A stretch of 64,000 bases of DNA from Incurvaria masculella (lineage: Eukaryota; Arthropoda; Insecta; Lepidoptera; Incurvariidae), in contig OX335646.2 of the NCBI GenBank assembly GCA_946894095.1, positions 17,726,077-17,790,076 on the forward strand, read 5' to 3'. Of this stretch, positions 9,822-20,806 are shown one piece after another (position 1 is the first letter of the stretch; every line of letters starts with the position of its first letter). A program made the position numbers and the translations under genes. Below the pieces are notes generated by a model. It searched no databases and was not told where the DNA came from. It was given only the letters and a program-made list of their open reading frames with translations.

Positions 9822-12800
9822 CTGCAACAAACACACCTTATTATGTAGATTATCAGTAAGCGAATGTAGAAAGCTTATATCGGTAGATAAACTTGCCGGT
9901 ACACTGCTCAGCATGCTGAACGTAAAGGAGTGTTGTGGCCAGTGGCGTAACTATACCATCTGGGGCCCGTGGCAAATTCTTTTGATGGGGCCCATGTATC
10001 TCCAAAAATGAATCAACATCTTTTTGTTTAGGTTGGTTGAAATGCTTAACGATTAACTTGAAATTGTATTATGATCTTTAGTTGTCTCACTTGGGATTTT
10101 AAGCAGAACTTTTTTTTTTTTTGGGGTTCCCCTTTAATTAATTTTATTTTGCTTATTTGTTGTTATAGCGGCAAAACAAATACACACTCTGTGAAAATTT
10201 CAGCTGCCTACCTATTACGGTTCATGCGATACAGCCCTGTGACAGACGGACGGACGGACGGACGGACGGACGGACGGACGGACGGACGGACGGACGGACG
10301 GACGGACGGACGGACGGACGGACAGCGGAGGGTAAGTTATAGGGTTCCGTTTTCACCCTTTGGGTACGGAACCCTAAAAACTACGAACCCATCTTAAACG
10401 CACATGCCAAATGTTAACATAGTCGCAGTCGTAATGAGGGGTTCGTGTGTGTGGAAACTGACTTAAACGAATTTTTAGAGCACATTTGTGACGTTTCGTC
10501 CAACGATGCCCCGGATGCCCAGACCCGGTCCGAATCGTCACCTTTAACGGCGTCCTGGACGTCTCGCGGCGTGACAGCGCCCCCCGGCGGCGCCGCCACC
10601 AGGGCAGCCAGCCCGCGCTCGCTCCAGCACACGCCCGCCGCCGCGGACACCCCGGGGACGCCTGTGATCACGTCCTCCACCTCCGCCGGGTATATCTGCA
10701 CATATTCGGGTATATATTATTCAATATACAAGGGTATACAAGAAACAATATTATTGTAAAAAACCTGTCAAGTGTGAACGTGTTCATGTGCCGAGAGTCC
10801 CGTCACTGCTGGGCATGGAATAAATTCTCCCTCGCCAGATGATTACTTTGGAATTTCTTACAAAATTTGCAAAAATCACGTTTCACTATGGAGCCCCCCT
10901 TTATTTTTTATTATTTTGTTATTGTTTATTATCTCCTATTTGTTGTTATAGCGGCAAAGTAAATACAAAGTCTGTGAAAATTTCAGCTGCCTACCTATTA
11001 CGGTTCATGAGATACAGCCCTGTGACAGACGGACGGACGGGCGGACGGACGGGCGGACGGACGGGCGGACGGACGGGCGGACGGACGGGCGGACGGACGG
11101 GCGGACGGACAGCGGAGGCTTAGTAATAGGGTTCCGTTTTCACCCTTTGGGTACGGAACCCTAAAAGTATAATGTTTTGAGGAAAAATAATTAGTTGGTG
11201 AACAACTACATAATATACCCTATATTAGTATTTTTTTGATAATTTTTAAACAACAAGTTAATAGGAGAACGTGTGTGACCGACAGACACCAGAGCTACTT
11301 TAAGGGAATGCACATTTTCAAATGTGCATTCCCTTCGGTGGAGCATTGTTTTTAATTATGATTTATCTTTTGATCATCATGATTGGTTCATCAAATATAA
11401 CTGTTAATATGTACATAGTAATTTGTTTGCCTTTAGTTTATGTGATATGTTAGTTTATAGTTGTGTACTACAAAAATAAATATAGGTTTTTATTTTATCC
11501 ATCCCAAATGTTAATAATAGAAACCTTGTTTCTACATTAATACTGTCGGTTTACAAGGTGTTATTATCTTACGTGGTATGATCCTGATTTTATAAGCAGC
11601 TTTTTTCTGTCCACGTAGAAGTATCGTCCATTCTTGTCCTTGTACAATAGATCTCCAGTTTTTATCCAACCATCGGCTGTGAATGTTTCCTTGGTAGATT
11701 CATCGTCTTTGTAATAACCCTAAAACAATACATAAGTATAATAAATACGCCTTTCGTATAATCAAGGTTTATTTACAAGCTCACAAGAATGTCGATTCGA
11801 GTATAAACTGAAAGGTACCTATGATAATGCTTTCTCAAGAAATGTTGATGACTTTCATATTGTTACCTTGCAAGCTTGACCATTCCCTCGTATCCAGAGC
11901 TCTCCTGTTACACCTTCACACACTTGCTTATCATTTTCGTCTACTATCTGGAAAAAAATATATACATGTAATCAAGGAATCCATCCCCGTTCTAGGTCAA
12001 TGCTCAACGCGCAACAGGCGGAAACACACACTTGAAACCAACACATTTCACAGAATCCGCCGAGGTAAACCTCAGAGTAAAACCGGGATCCCTTAAAACT
12101 AATTAGACCGGGATAGATACGGTTTGAGAAGCACATGAAATCCGAAATGAATTTTTTTTTCTCAGAAATATATAATTTCATGTTCATATGCTTACATTAA
12201 GTTTGCAACATTTAGCGGGGCCCGGAAGATAGAAAAAAAAATGAAAATGTGTTAAAAAATATATATCTCCTGAACAAATATTTAGAAACGGTATTAAAAA
12301 AAATATATGTTAAGTCTTTTAAGGCGTAATGTAACTGTGAATTTGCGACAATTTTGTAATTACGGAAATGTATTTAAAAAAATGTTTTTACTAAAAAAAA
12401 TCTATGCCGCGAACGTAACTTGCTATTGCTATATTTCTTTCTAGAATATGTAAAAGAAAATTAAATTCTTTAAAAACTATACAACGAACGATTTTATACG
12501 TATTTCGAATGTTTTGTTTAGCTTTTGTGTGAATGTAAAAAATATAAATGAAAAAAATTTCCTTCCAATATTTGCAACATTTTACAAATTTCACTGAATA
12601 TAGAGTTTCCGGTCAGTTTCCAATTTCAGAAAATAAAATAGAATATTCATTATTTGCTTTGCAGATATTATGAAAATAGTACAAAAATATATATTTACAC
12701 AGTTCCGTAAATAAGAAATTGTTGCAAATTCACAGTAATATTACACCTAAAATTAGCTAACATATAACATTTTTAAATAACATTTCTAAATATTTGTTTA

Positions 12801-15800
12801 GGAGATATCATTTTTTAAACATATTTCATATTTTATTTCTATGTTCCGGACCCCCCAAAATGTTGCAAACTTAATGTACCCACGTCCACATGAAATACTA
12901 CGTTTATGAGAAAAAAAAAATGCATTTCGGATTTAATGTTTTTCTAAGTGCTGATTTAAGCCTATAGTTCCTGGAGTAAATGTGTGCCTAGTCGGTCGAC
13001 ATTTTTTTTTTGCTACTCGCTGAAACATTCCAAAGCCAATGGGTGTCCTTGGGCGACGCCTCTTAATAAATGTTTTACGTGACATATAGTCATATCAGTG
13101 ACGTGACGTACCTTGTATTCAAAAGTGTTGACCTCTTCGCCGATAGACTCGAGAGGACCCCCAGGGGACTGCATGATGTAAATTCCGCAAGCTTCAGTGC
13201 AGCCAAAGACAACAACCACCCGGCCTTCAGGGTGAATAGCTTCCTGTCGTTATAAGGTATTTTGAGTGAAGTCAAACTTGGTGCGAGTAAACAACAAAAA
13301 AAAATTAACAGAAGCGAACTGGCTAAGTATAACTAGAGCTGGAATCGGGAAATGGAACTAGAAACTAGAACTCGATAGTGTATACTCATTGGCTCTGCCA
13401 TAATGATATTAAAAAAAAGGATCGGCAGGAATGTAATTGGAAGTTCCTTCAGGATCAGAAATTCTTCCAAAAAAACTTCACTCTAATGAAATTTTAGAAA
13501 ATTTTGAAAACATTACAAACATATATTCAGATCACAAGAGACATCAAAAATACAATTGCACAATAATTAAATTTACTTTTACCCATAGAAGGAAAAACAA
13601 CCTTTATTGTAGCTTGTAGATGTGCCCTGACGTATTCCCCGCCTAGTAACAGCGTTCGGATACTGGCAAGATCCCCCGGAAGATACCGGGACGACTGCAG
13701 CAGGTTCGCCGCAAGCTTGGGTCCGAGCAGGGTACTGTCGGGCTGAAACATATCCGTCCGTCGGATAATATATTTGAAACATTGGAAGAAAAGATCCTGT
13801 AAAGTCTAGAGGCTGTGCTGAGAGACCAAAGGTGCTCAGAAAAGGCAAATCCAACTAACTTCGCGAAACTAGGCCCAGCGAGGCACCGTACCAGCGGATT
13901 TGCGGACTATCGCAGAGCTATCGAGATTGTTAAAATTATGTTTGAAGATTCCCAGGTTGTGTATTTGAGGAAAGACACTCGCCGACAGAAAGTTTCATAT
14001 CCGGGTGGTGCGGCAGAGAAATGAGTTTGAGAAACGATTCGTTCTCAAAAACCACAAAGGGTATTCTAATTTTCTGCGGCGGGTGCTCCGGATATAGGTT
14101 GGATGAGGAGGAATAAGAGATGCTAGTTCAACAGAACAGGTCTGTGATAGTACCTGTAGAAAAAACTAAGCGATCTTAAAAATGGCTCAGGGACTCCAGG
14201 CCAACGGTGAGTTGTGGGTCTCCAACAAGACTGACCGCTTGGAGCTGTATTGAGTCCAAGGACGCCAACAGGTACTGGGGACTACCTTCCCAAATAAGGC
14301 TATAATATTTTGTAAAGAGAACCTTCTGCAACGGTATAGGTTCCAGAATTTCTGTGATACAAATTTGGCCTTGGATTCAATAAAACGCTAAAAATACACG
14401 TCTTTAATTGAGCCCAGTAGGTCTAGTAGCTCCGAGAGAGGTACGACTTTGCCTTGGAAACTTGGTGGGGCAGAGGAAAGACAGCATTTTTCTTGGGAAC
14501 AAATGCAAGTTTATAAAAACTATCTCTATTCAATGAAATGTTTTGTTTATATTTTTAGAAAAAAATAATTAACATTTTTAATAAGATATGTTGATATATT
14601 CGGCATTTTTTTTTATTGTATCGAATCATCTTCACTCAATCGATCAATGTTGTATGCTCCAGGCGAGTGAATATAATGACGTCACTATACATGCTTCATA
14701 AATTATTTATAATCATCTTGAAAAATTGTGTTGGGCTGATATTGTTTATTGTTTATTCATCATTCACAGGCAGCACACCGCACTCGGATTTGTCATATTT
14801 TATCATTAGCCAATTCAGCATTTGTTTGATGTTTTTTTCCAGTTCTTCGCCGCGCCGTCATGGCGGTATCATGGCGGTGGGTGTGGTTTATCCCTGTTAT
14901 CTATGCAGGTCCATTTACATAAATGATATGTCCACTTAATTCTTTAATGATTTATTATATTATTGCGATTTTTAAATTTTAAGAAAATAAAATTTGCATC
15001 CTATGTCATATGCAACTAGCTACCTTGCATGGCTGCGATATAATGTGTAGAGGGACCGTGTCAGTAAATATTATTAAATTACAAAAACCTGTTAAAATTT
15101 ACACATAAAGAGGTATTTTATATTTGGTTATGGAGAACCAAAATCTTATGCCGTGGGGATAATTGGACACTAAAGGAGTACATACACAGGAGTACGTACA
15201 TATACACTTACCCTGTATTTTTTTATAAGTTCAAGAACATGGTCCGCAGTGTACGGCTGTTTACTCTGAATTTTCGTATACCCAAAAACTGTGCATGAGA
15301 TCGTGTAGAATATGTATGTCGCCCATTGGCTCGATGAGGTGAGGAGGAACTTCAAGCCTGGGGCTGAAACTTTGTTATCTGCGGTGCTGCAATAATGAAA
15401 CCTTAATTTAATTTTCTTTACTGCGTTACGCAGTTTAGCGCACAGGTTCTTTTTCATGTTTTTCTTTTTCTTTTCCATAATCTTCTCGAAGAATGTTTTG
15501 AAAGTTCAGAACTGCTCCGCTCATTTAACCTTCAACCAAATCCAACCTTTGACCTTAAATTTTCCAAGCAATTCTTGAAAATTATAAAGCCGTCCCTAGT
15601 AGATACAAAATTTACTTTTACATTTAACACAGTCAATATCCTTATAGATACCTAGCTACAAAGAATAGAGAACCGTTAGGTTCAATAAAATTTAATCCAT
15701 CTATAAGTATGTATTTCAGTATTCACTTACTAATCAATCCGCCATAAATACAACGTTGTCAACACTCCATAACTGGTGAGCATAGCTGCTTTAGGGGCAC

Positions 15801-17744
15801 CAGTTGAGCCACTGGTACTTTCGAGAACCACTGGGTCATTTTTGTCTATACATTCAGGTCTGTAATAACGAATAATTTTAATGTATGATATATCTAGATC
15901 TAAAAGAAATAGTCGAGAAGAAAGAATATCAGACAGAGCTTGTTCCCAATTATGTGGTTAAGATTAGTGGCGTTGGCGTTAAAATTTAGTTTCAAATAAA
16001 GTGTTGTAAGGTTGGTTTTCTTTTCAAGTTCACTGCACATCTTTTTAAAATGGTTTAATTATGTTGCTTACGAAATGATTTGTTTCTCAAACAGAATTGC
16101 ATACAAAATGTAACCTGAATGTTTCGAAATCACCATCGAAGCCACAAATGAATTCTGCAAAGTTCTTGTGCCCCGGAACTACCTCGGGACCGAAGCTTAT
16201 AATCTGCGGTGCTATACCAATATCACTCAGTGCCTCATTTATAAACGCCACTCTGTTGGCGTCAGCGAAAATACTTTTGGGAGCGTTGTGTTTCAGGTAC
16301 TGTCGCAATTCGGCTGAAATTAGTAACAATAATTTATTTGATTAATTTTTGTTAGTTTTTTATTATATAAGACAGTTATAAAAGATAGTTTGGACTTCTC
16401 GTTCCATGCCGCCACAGAAGAAATAGGGAATGAGATGGAACAAAACTTAGCCGCGCGAGAAACGGTTCTTCTGTTAATAGCATTCATTTCATGCCAGACG
16501 GTGTTTTATGAACGAAAAAATATGTATTAGGCTTCGATAACTACTACACCGTAAGCTGTAAATATTGTCGAAGATGCGATCTGCTGATATTTTTTCTAAA
16601 ATTTCAACCATGAAATTTTGTCCAACTGACTACATACTCGATTTAATGCTATACAAGGTGGCGTTTATTTCATCCATGCAAACATACATTAAGTAATGAA
16701 ATATATTACAACATTGTGCTTGCTTTAGGGAGCATGGAAAGACGGGGGCAGGGTAGGCACTTAACGTAAGAACTTCACAGGACGCTATTTAGTGCAACGA
16801 TCATTCGATGTTGCGCGTTCCTAGAGTAAGCCAGGCTGAGCCTGGTTTTCATCAAGTGTTGATTTATTTTAATCGACACTTAAAGTGCCTTTATTATTAT
16901 AGTGCTGATTATGTTGTACTGGTATTGATAGCAAGCTGCTTAGAGAGGCCCGGCGACTAAGCTAATCAGCAGTAGGTGAAAAAGGCCCTTAGATGTTTTC
17001 CTCTAACTTGTAGTTACGCTGCCGCCACACGAATGAGTTTGCATCGTTTCTTTCGTCCTTCCATGCTCGCTGGCTGGACCCGAACAAATAGTTTTGTGGT
17101 ATTAATGGTACTTACTGACTGTGGCGTTAAAGTCTACGTGCAATGTAACCACTCCAAGAAATTGGCATGCGTAATACGGAATAGCCAAATGTAAATGGTT
17201 GGTGCCATTAATCAGTACTATATCACCCTTTTTGATTCCCATCGCTTGCAAAGCACGAGAGGTTCGGATGGATTTATTCAAAATCTCCTTGTTCAATATC
17301 CGTTCACTAGTGGAACCTTCGATCTGAAAAATAAAATCTGATCAATATTTCATCAAATACTATTCTTCTTGATTTCAATTACCTACATTCATACATGAAA
17401 TTTCAAGTTTAGAATCATCGAACTCTCAGCCTAGCTCGGATCACCATCTGAATTCGAAAACGTTCTAAAAACGCGAGTGTAAAGACAATTTGATTTAGGA
17501 CCATGCGTGACTTGTACTACAGGATGCACAGTATTTGATTCGTTTATGTATGTATGTGTGTGATTGCTGATTACAGGCTCACCGTATTGACCATATCTGG
17601 TCTGTCCTTGAGACAGTAGAGTAGCAGCTGAGCCAGGCTAAAGCGGTCCTCCACCCTTCCGCTCTCCTTGACCACCGCGTCCAAGAGCGAGTCAATATAC
17701 AGCTGCGCCGGAGTCGGACATCCTTTTACAATCGCGAACGACAT
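9694..17744 (-). CDS. Acyl-CoA synthetase / luciferase-family (4-coumarate-CoA ligase-like) enzyme, complete 11-exon gene
   Basis: Join on the minus strand: 17744-17583, 17323-17116, 16313-16115, 15859-15731, 15386-15212, 13742-13602, 13243-13112, 11947-11867, 11719-11573, 10695-10542, 9821-9694. The sum is 1656 bases, or 551 residues plus TGA, with every junction GT/AG and in phase. The length is normal for the firefly-luciferase-like ANL family, which adenylates a carboxylic acid with ATP and transfers it to CoA. Motifs: STSGSTGAPKAAM (P-loop, about residues 200-212), FGCTEACG, GWIKTGDL, DRKKLLIKSGSYHIYPAEVE (hinge and A8), and PLTVSGKLDRR near the C-terminus with the catalytic Lys. There is no SKL-type peroxisome signal; the protein ends LQTP. 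The substrate cannot be read from sequence. The start is the first ATG of the open frame; an acceptor-like ACATAG at 17756 suggests a 5' UTR exon further up. Confidence 0.88.
10100..10378 (+). repeat. GGAC-microsatellite interspersed element, copy 1 (left-truncated)
   Basis: Contains the family core TTGTTATAGCGGCAAAA, GTGAAAATTTCAGCTGCCTA, a (GGAC)n run of about 79 bases (10245-10323), and the end GGGTACGGAACCCTAAAAA. The left part with the GTGCGAGTCGG head is missing. It lies in the intron between synthetase exons 10 and 11. Confidence 0.88.
10542..10695 (-). CDS. Acyl-CoA synthetase exon 10
   Basis: Acceptor TGTGCAG at 10696, donor AAAG|GTGACG at 10542; 154 bases, ending in phase 1. It encodes IYPAEVEDVITGVPGVSAAA and on, the C-terminal domain segment after A8. 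Confidence 0.87.
10857..11165 (+). repeat. GGAC-microsatellite interspersed element, copy 2, with 12-bp repeat
   Basis: Same core and 3' end as copy 1, only 480 bases away. Here the microsatellite has become a 12-base unit, GGACGGACGGGC, repeated six to seven times (11031-11111). Confidence 0.88.
11573..11719 (-). CDS. Acyl-CoA synthetase exon 9 (A7-A8 motifs)
   Basis: Acceptor GTTTTAG at 11720, donor CAC|GTAAGA at 11573; 49 codons, phase 0. It contains GYYKD, ADGWIKTGDL (A7, with the ribose-binding Asp) and VDRKKLLIKSGSYH (hinge and A8). Confidence 0.9.
11867..11947 (-). CDS. Acyl-CoA synthetase exon 8
   Basis: Acceptor TTTCCAG at 11948, donor AAG|GTAAC at 11867; 27 codons, phase 0. It encodes VTGELWIRGNGQACK, the conserved GE(L/I)xx(R/K)G motif (A6). 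Confidence 0.87.
12133..12945. mobile_element. Fold-back element with long inverted arms (about 230 bp each)
   Basis: The left arm (12133-12370) recurs inverted at 12700-12945. Matching blocks: CATGAAATCCGAAATGAATT with GCATTTCGGATTTAATG; ACATTAAGTTTGCAACATTT with AATGTTGCAAACTTAATGT; CTGTGAATTTGCGACAATT with AATTGTTGCAAATTCACAG. A roughly 330-base AT-rich middle separates them. No transposase frame is present. It lies in the intron between synthetase exons 7 and 8. Confidence 0.75.
13112..13243 (-). CDS. Acyl-CoA synthetase exon 7 (A5 motif)
   Basis: Acceptor CGACAG at 13244, donor AAG|GTACGT at 13112; 44 codons, phase 0. It carries VVVVFGCTEACGI, the family's YGxTE (A5) motif, which contacts the adenine ring and Mg-ATP. 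Confidence 0.87.
13602..13742 (-). CDS. Acyl-CoA synthetase exon 6
   Basis: Acceptor TTTCAG at 13743, donor AAG|GTTG at 13602; 47 codons, phase 0. It encodes PDSTLLGPKLAANLLQSSRY ... LLLGGEYV. The LLLGGE stretch is the usual adenylation-domain '(L)xxGGxxL' segment. Confidence 0.85.
13743..15211. other. Synthetase intron 5 (1.47 kb)
   Basis: 13815-14300 is less AT-rich than its surroundings and has a short plus-strand frame without motif; the rest is AT-rich. No repeat family was recognised. Confidence 0.4.
15212..15386 (-). CDS. Acyl-CoA synthetase exon 5
   Basis: Acceptor TATTGCAG at 15387, donor AGG|GTAAGT at 15212; 175 bases. The first base completes the Tyr codon left by exon 4, which distinguishes this acceptor from a second AG 20 bases on. 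It encodes SAPGLKFLLTSSSQWATYIF ... HVLELIKKYR. Confidence 0.82.
15731..15859 (-). CDS. Acyl-CoA synthetase exon 4 (AMP-binding P-loop)
   Basis: Acceptor ATTACAG at 15860, donor ATTA|GTAAGT at 15731; 129 bases. It contains STSGSTGAPKAAMLT, the AMP-binding signature of the ANL superfamily with the conserved Lys. The last codon is split, leaving TA. Confidence 0.9.
16115..16313 (-). CDS. Acyl-CoA synthetase exon 3
   Basis: Acceptor AATTTCAG at 16314, donor TTCAG|GTTACA at 16115; 199 bases, completing a split Thr codon and leaving two bases of an Arg codon. It encodes ELRQYLKHNAPKSIFADANR and the region just before the P-loop. Confidence 0.82.
16314..17115. other. Synthetase intron 2 (0.8 kb)
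   Basis: Plain intron sequence; no repeat or coding signal recognised. Confidence 0.45.
17116..17323 (-). CDS. Acyl-CoA synthetase exon 2
   Basis: Acceptor TTTTTCAG at 17324, donor GTCA|GTAAGT at 17116; 208 bases, phase 0 to 1. It encodes the early ANL segment ALQAMGIKKGDIVLI ... LGVVTLHVDFNATV, the usual '...G(V/I)xxGDxVxI' and 'GxVxxxxN' region. Confidence 0.85.
17583..17744 (-). CDS. Acyl-CoA synthetase exon 1 (start)
   Basis: ATG at 17744-17742 begins MSFAIVKGCPTPAQLYIDSL; the donor ACG|GTGAGC is at 17583; 54 codons, phase 0. The open frame runs further upstream only through non-ATG codons. It supplies the N-terminal helices found before the core of this family. Confidence 0.8.
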
Positions 17745-18027
17745 ATTCACGCTTTCTATGTAAAACACAATATCATCACATAAACAACCCTATGTGAGTT
17801 AAAAAGGCAAATAAAAAAAAAGTCACAAGTAATTTATTATGTAACCGAATTACGCCAACTCCACACGCTCGTGCCAGTATAAAAGTTGTCAGTGTCAGGA
17901 GTTCTTAGATTGCACTGATATCACCGCAAAATTAGAAATGTATGCACTGATAAAACAAATTATCTCATATCACGTGAACATAACACGCACATGATGCAAC
18001 AGTGGTTGAAGCAGATAAAAACCACTT

Positions 18028-18293
18028 AAAAAAAACCGGCCAAGTGCGAGTCGGACTCGCACACGAAGGGTTCCGTACCATCGTAAATATTTAACACAAA
18101 AAATCACGTTTTTTGTATGGGGGGGCCCCCATAATTTTTATTATTTTTCAATTTTACCTATTTGGTGTTATAGCGGCAAAATAAATACAAACTCTGTGAA
18201 AATTTCAGCTTTCTATCTATTACGGTTACTGAGATACAGTCCTGTGACAGACGGACGGACGGACGGACGGACAGCGGAGGCTTAATAATAGGG
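18028..18293 (+). repeat. GGAC-microsatellite interspersed element, copy 3
   Basis: It has the left head ACCGGCCAAGTGCGAGTCGG with its GTGCGAGTCGGACTCGCAC palindrome, the core, a short (GGAC)n run, and breaks off just after AATAGGGTTCC. It faces copy 4 in inverted orientation 600 bases away. Confidence 0.88.
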
Positions 18294-18382
18294 TTCCTAT
18301 TACATTACTACCTAAAAATGGATTTTGTTTATATCGATAGCGGTACGTAAATCTTGTGATTCCTCGTGTCGGAGTTCGACCT

Positions 18383-18541
18383 GAGATAAATAGTCCTTAA
18401 AGAAACTAAGACAAACGAAAAGTAGTACTTTGTGACGTAACTGTAACACATTTTGTATGGACTAAATCTCAAAGTAATGCAAAGTGACGTCACAAAGTAC
18501 TCCTATTCGTTAGTCTTAGTTTCGGTTACGACTATTTATCA
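18383..18541. mobile_element. Fold-back MITE family 1, copy 1
   Basis: Starts GAGATAAATAGTC and ends GACTATTTATC. Inner arms have AGTACTTTGTGACGT and its inverse ACGTCACAAAGTACT. A second copy is at 42792-42944. Confidence 0.75.
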
Positions 18542-18895
18542 CATCCCTAGCATGTAAGTAAGGAAGGGGACCTACAGTTTCCTCAGTCGCCTTTTATCTT
18601 CTCTTCACGGGAAGTAATGCACTGGGTCCACTGTATTCTTACTTAAACTAAGCCCAACACGCCAAATCCTATTAACACACTACAGCATAAACTAGCCTAA
18701 CCTTACTAAATTCAACTTGCTATATGCTATGTCAAACAAGTCCTAGATAAGAAGTGGCCCTCTAATATTGTTTTATATATTAACTGTTAACTGAGCTGGT
18801 TTAGAAGTCCACCAGGTGACAGAGGTAAACAGACTGTCCGGATTCACTTCTAGCAATTCTTCAAAGATTGTATTGACTTGAACAATGTCCCATCC

Positions 18896-19190
18896 TTTTT
18901 TTTGGGTTCCGTACCCAAAGGGTGAAAACGGAACCATATTACTAAGCCTCCGCTGTCCGTCCGTCCGTCCGTCCGTCTATCACAGGGCTGTATCTCATGA
19001 ACTGTAATAGGTAGGCAGATAAAATTTTCACAAAGTGTGTATTTATTTTGCCGCTATAACAACAAATAAGTAAAATATTAAGAATTAAAGGGGGGCCCCA
19101 TACAAAAAACCTGATTTTTTTTGTATTAAATCTTGTACCATTGTACGGAACCCTTTGTGTGCGAGTCCAAATCGCACTTGGCCTGTTTTT
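18896..19190 (-). repeat. GGAC-microsatellite interspersed element, copy 4
   Basis: Inverted copy running from GGTTCCGTACCCAAAGGGTG through (CCGT)n and GCCGCTATAACAACAAATA to GCACTTGGCCTGTTTTT. It is nearly full length, with a short microsatellite. Confidence 0.88.
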
Positions 19191-19840
19191 CTTACTACTG
19201 AACTGTTACACCCTTGTGAAACCAATTTCCCGAGGACAAGCGCTTTACTGAACTACCTTCATTCGCGCCGAGCTAATGAAAAACTCGTGGCAAATGTCGA
19301 TGCCGGCGGACGTTCTGCTGGCTTCGCACATCCTCAACAGCTCCACGATCCACGGCAACGATCGTATCCGGCCGTGGATCCAACCCACGTAGCGTCTACC
19401 CAGCACACAGAAATCGGAGTGACCCAGCACAAAGAGTTGAAGACTTTCAGTGCCGTGCACGGGACCCTGGCAGAGACGGAACCCGAGGAGTCAGGAGGGC
19501 TGCAGACCACACTACGCCACTGGTGAGCCCTCTCCTATCCTGCCTATAGTCTGTTCAAGTCAGGGTTCAATTTGTCAAAAATATTATTCCATACAGTCCA
19601 CTACTCGAAGTAGGTATTTGGGTAGCGACCCATTTGCGGCTGTCGCCCCAAACCATACAAAGATGTTGTTTCCATAGTTTCAGGGTAACTTTGTAATGGT
19701 AACTTGCTTAGCACCATTCAATATATTACTATGTTGTATTACTATTAATATTATAATATTACTATTGTAAATTCTTACCAGTTAGCTTTCTTTAACCTTG
19801 AAGTAGATAGACTCTATGCTGAATACAATGTCAGCAGGTG

Positions 19841-20068
19841 TTTTTTTTATGCAACCTGACATGGATGGCTAATACCACACAACTAACATTAGCCCAATAC
19901 ACCACATTCCCGAAGGAATTAGGTGGCATGCCAGGACTTTCCCTTTGTGAGCAATGCTATATTGAACTGGATGGAAAACACAGACAATTTTGTCATTGCC
20001 GCTTCGACCATCTTTGCGATGGCAACAACCTGGGCAGGTTTAAACCCTACCACCTAGTTAGTATATTT
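19841..20068 (-). repeat. SINE, antisense, tail half
   Basis: Matches the 51786-52010 copy base for base over long stretches (ACATGGATGGCTAATACC, CACCACATTCCCGAAGGAAT, TTGCCGCTTCGACCATCTTT), then stops at CTACCACCTAGT. The tRNA-like head is missing. Confidence 0.72.
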
Positions 20069-20648
20069 GTGTCTACCAATCAGGGAAAGTGAATTATTAG
20101 TTAATAAATTTAAAATAATTTTGACGTCATTATTTGCATTCCATCCATCATAGGAATGGACAAAGAATAATTTAGATTTTTTTACTTATTGATTCATGCC
20201 TACTTCGTTTGCTTGGGAAAAATCACATGGCACAGAACATACCACGGCTCAAACTAATCATATGGCTCACTTATTGCTCAAAGGGTAAAAATCAGGTGTA
20301 TTACTATCTTTAAATATATTTTGCAAATTCATATGTAAATATTAATTGATGCTACATTATTTTTTATTAATATAGATTCATTTCAAACAGTAACTAGAGT
20401 TCGAATTTTAGAGAGATTGGATGTTGTTAAAAAAATAAAGACATTTCAGTAAGTATTATAATATTTTATTGACGTTGTATACGCAATACATGTATATTTA
20501 ATTTAATATTTTCCAACACCGTTGCTATACACGTTCTCAAACGGATGTTGATTTCATTATTAAACAAATACAAAATATTATAATGCAGCGACATCTTAAT
20601 TAATGCTTTCATGTGATGTAAATTTATATGCAAGCTAGACCGCTTTAA

Positions 20649-20806
20649 GGGCCGAGTGCACGAAAGGAGTAAAAATCAAAATCAACGTCAAAATATGATC
20701 AAACACGTCACTTTATGTGGACAGTATGGAAGGAACTCCATGCAGATCACTAAAAGTGACGTGTTTGAACATTGATTAACTCGGCCGACGTTCGTGCAAC
20801 CGGGGC
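20649..20806. mobile_element. Fold-back MITE, intergenic
   Basis: Arms GGCCGAGTGCACGAA and TTCGTGCAACCGGGGC, inner pair ATCAAACACGTCACTTT and AAAGTGACGTGTTTGA. Lies between the MH2-gene 3' end and the synthetase 5' end. Confidence 0.62.

Noticed and set aside
10245..11111. GGAC runs as a possible CRISPR array
   Set aside because: They have no spacers and lie inside a dispersed eukaryotic element.
17878..17885. TATAAAAG on the plus strand as a gene promoter
   Set aside because: No plus-strand gene follows and it points away from the synthetase gene.
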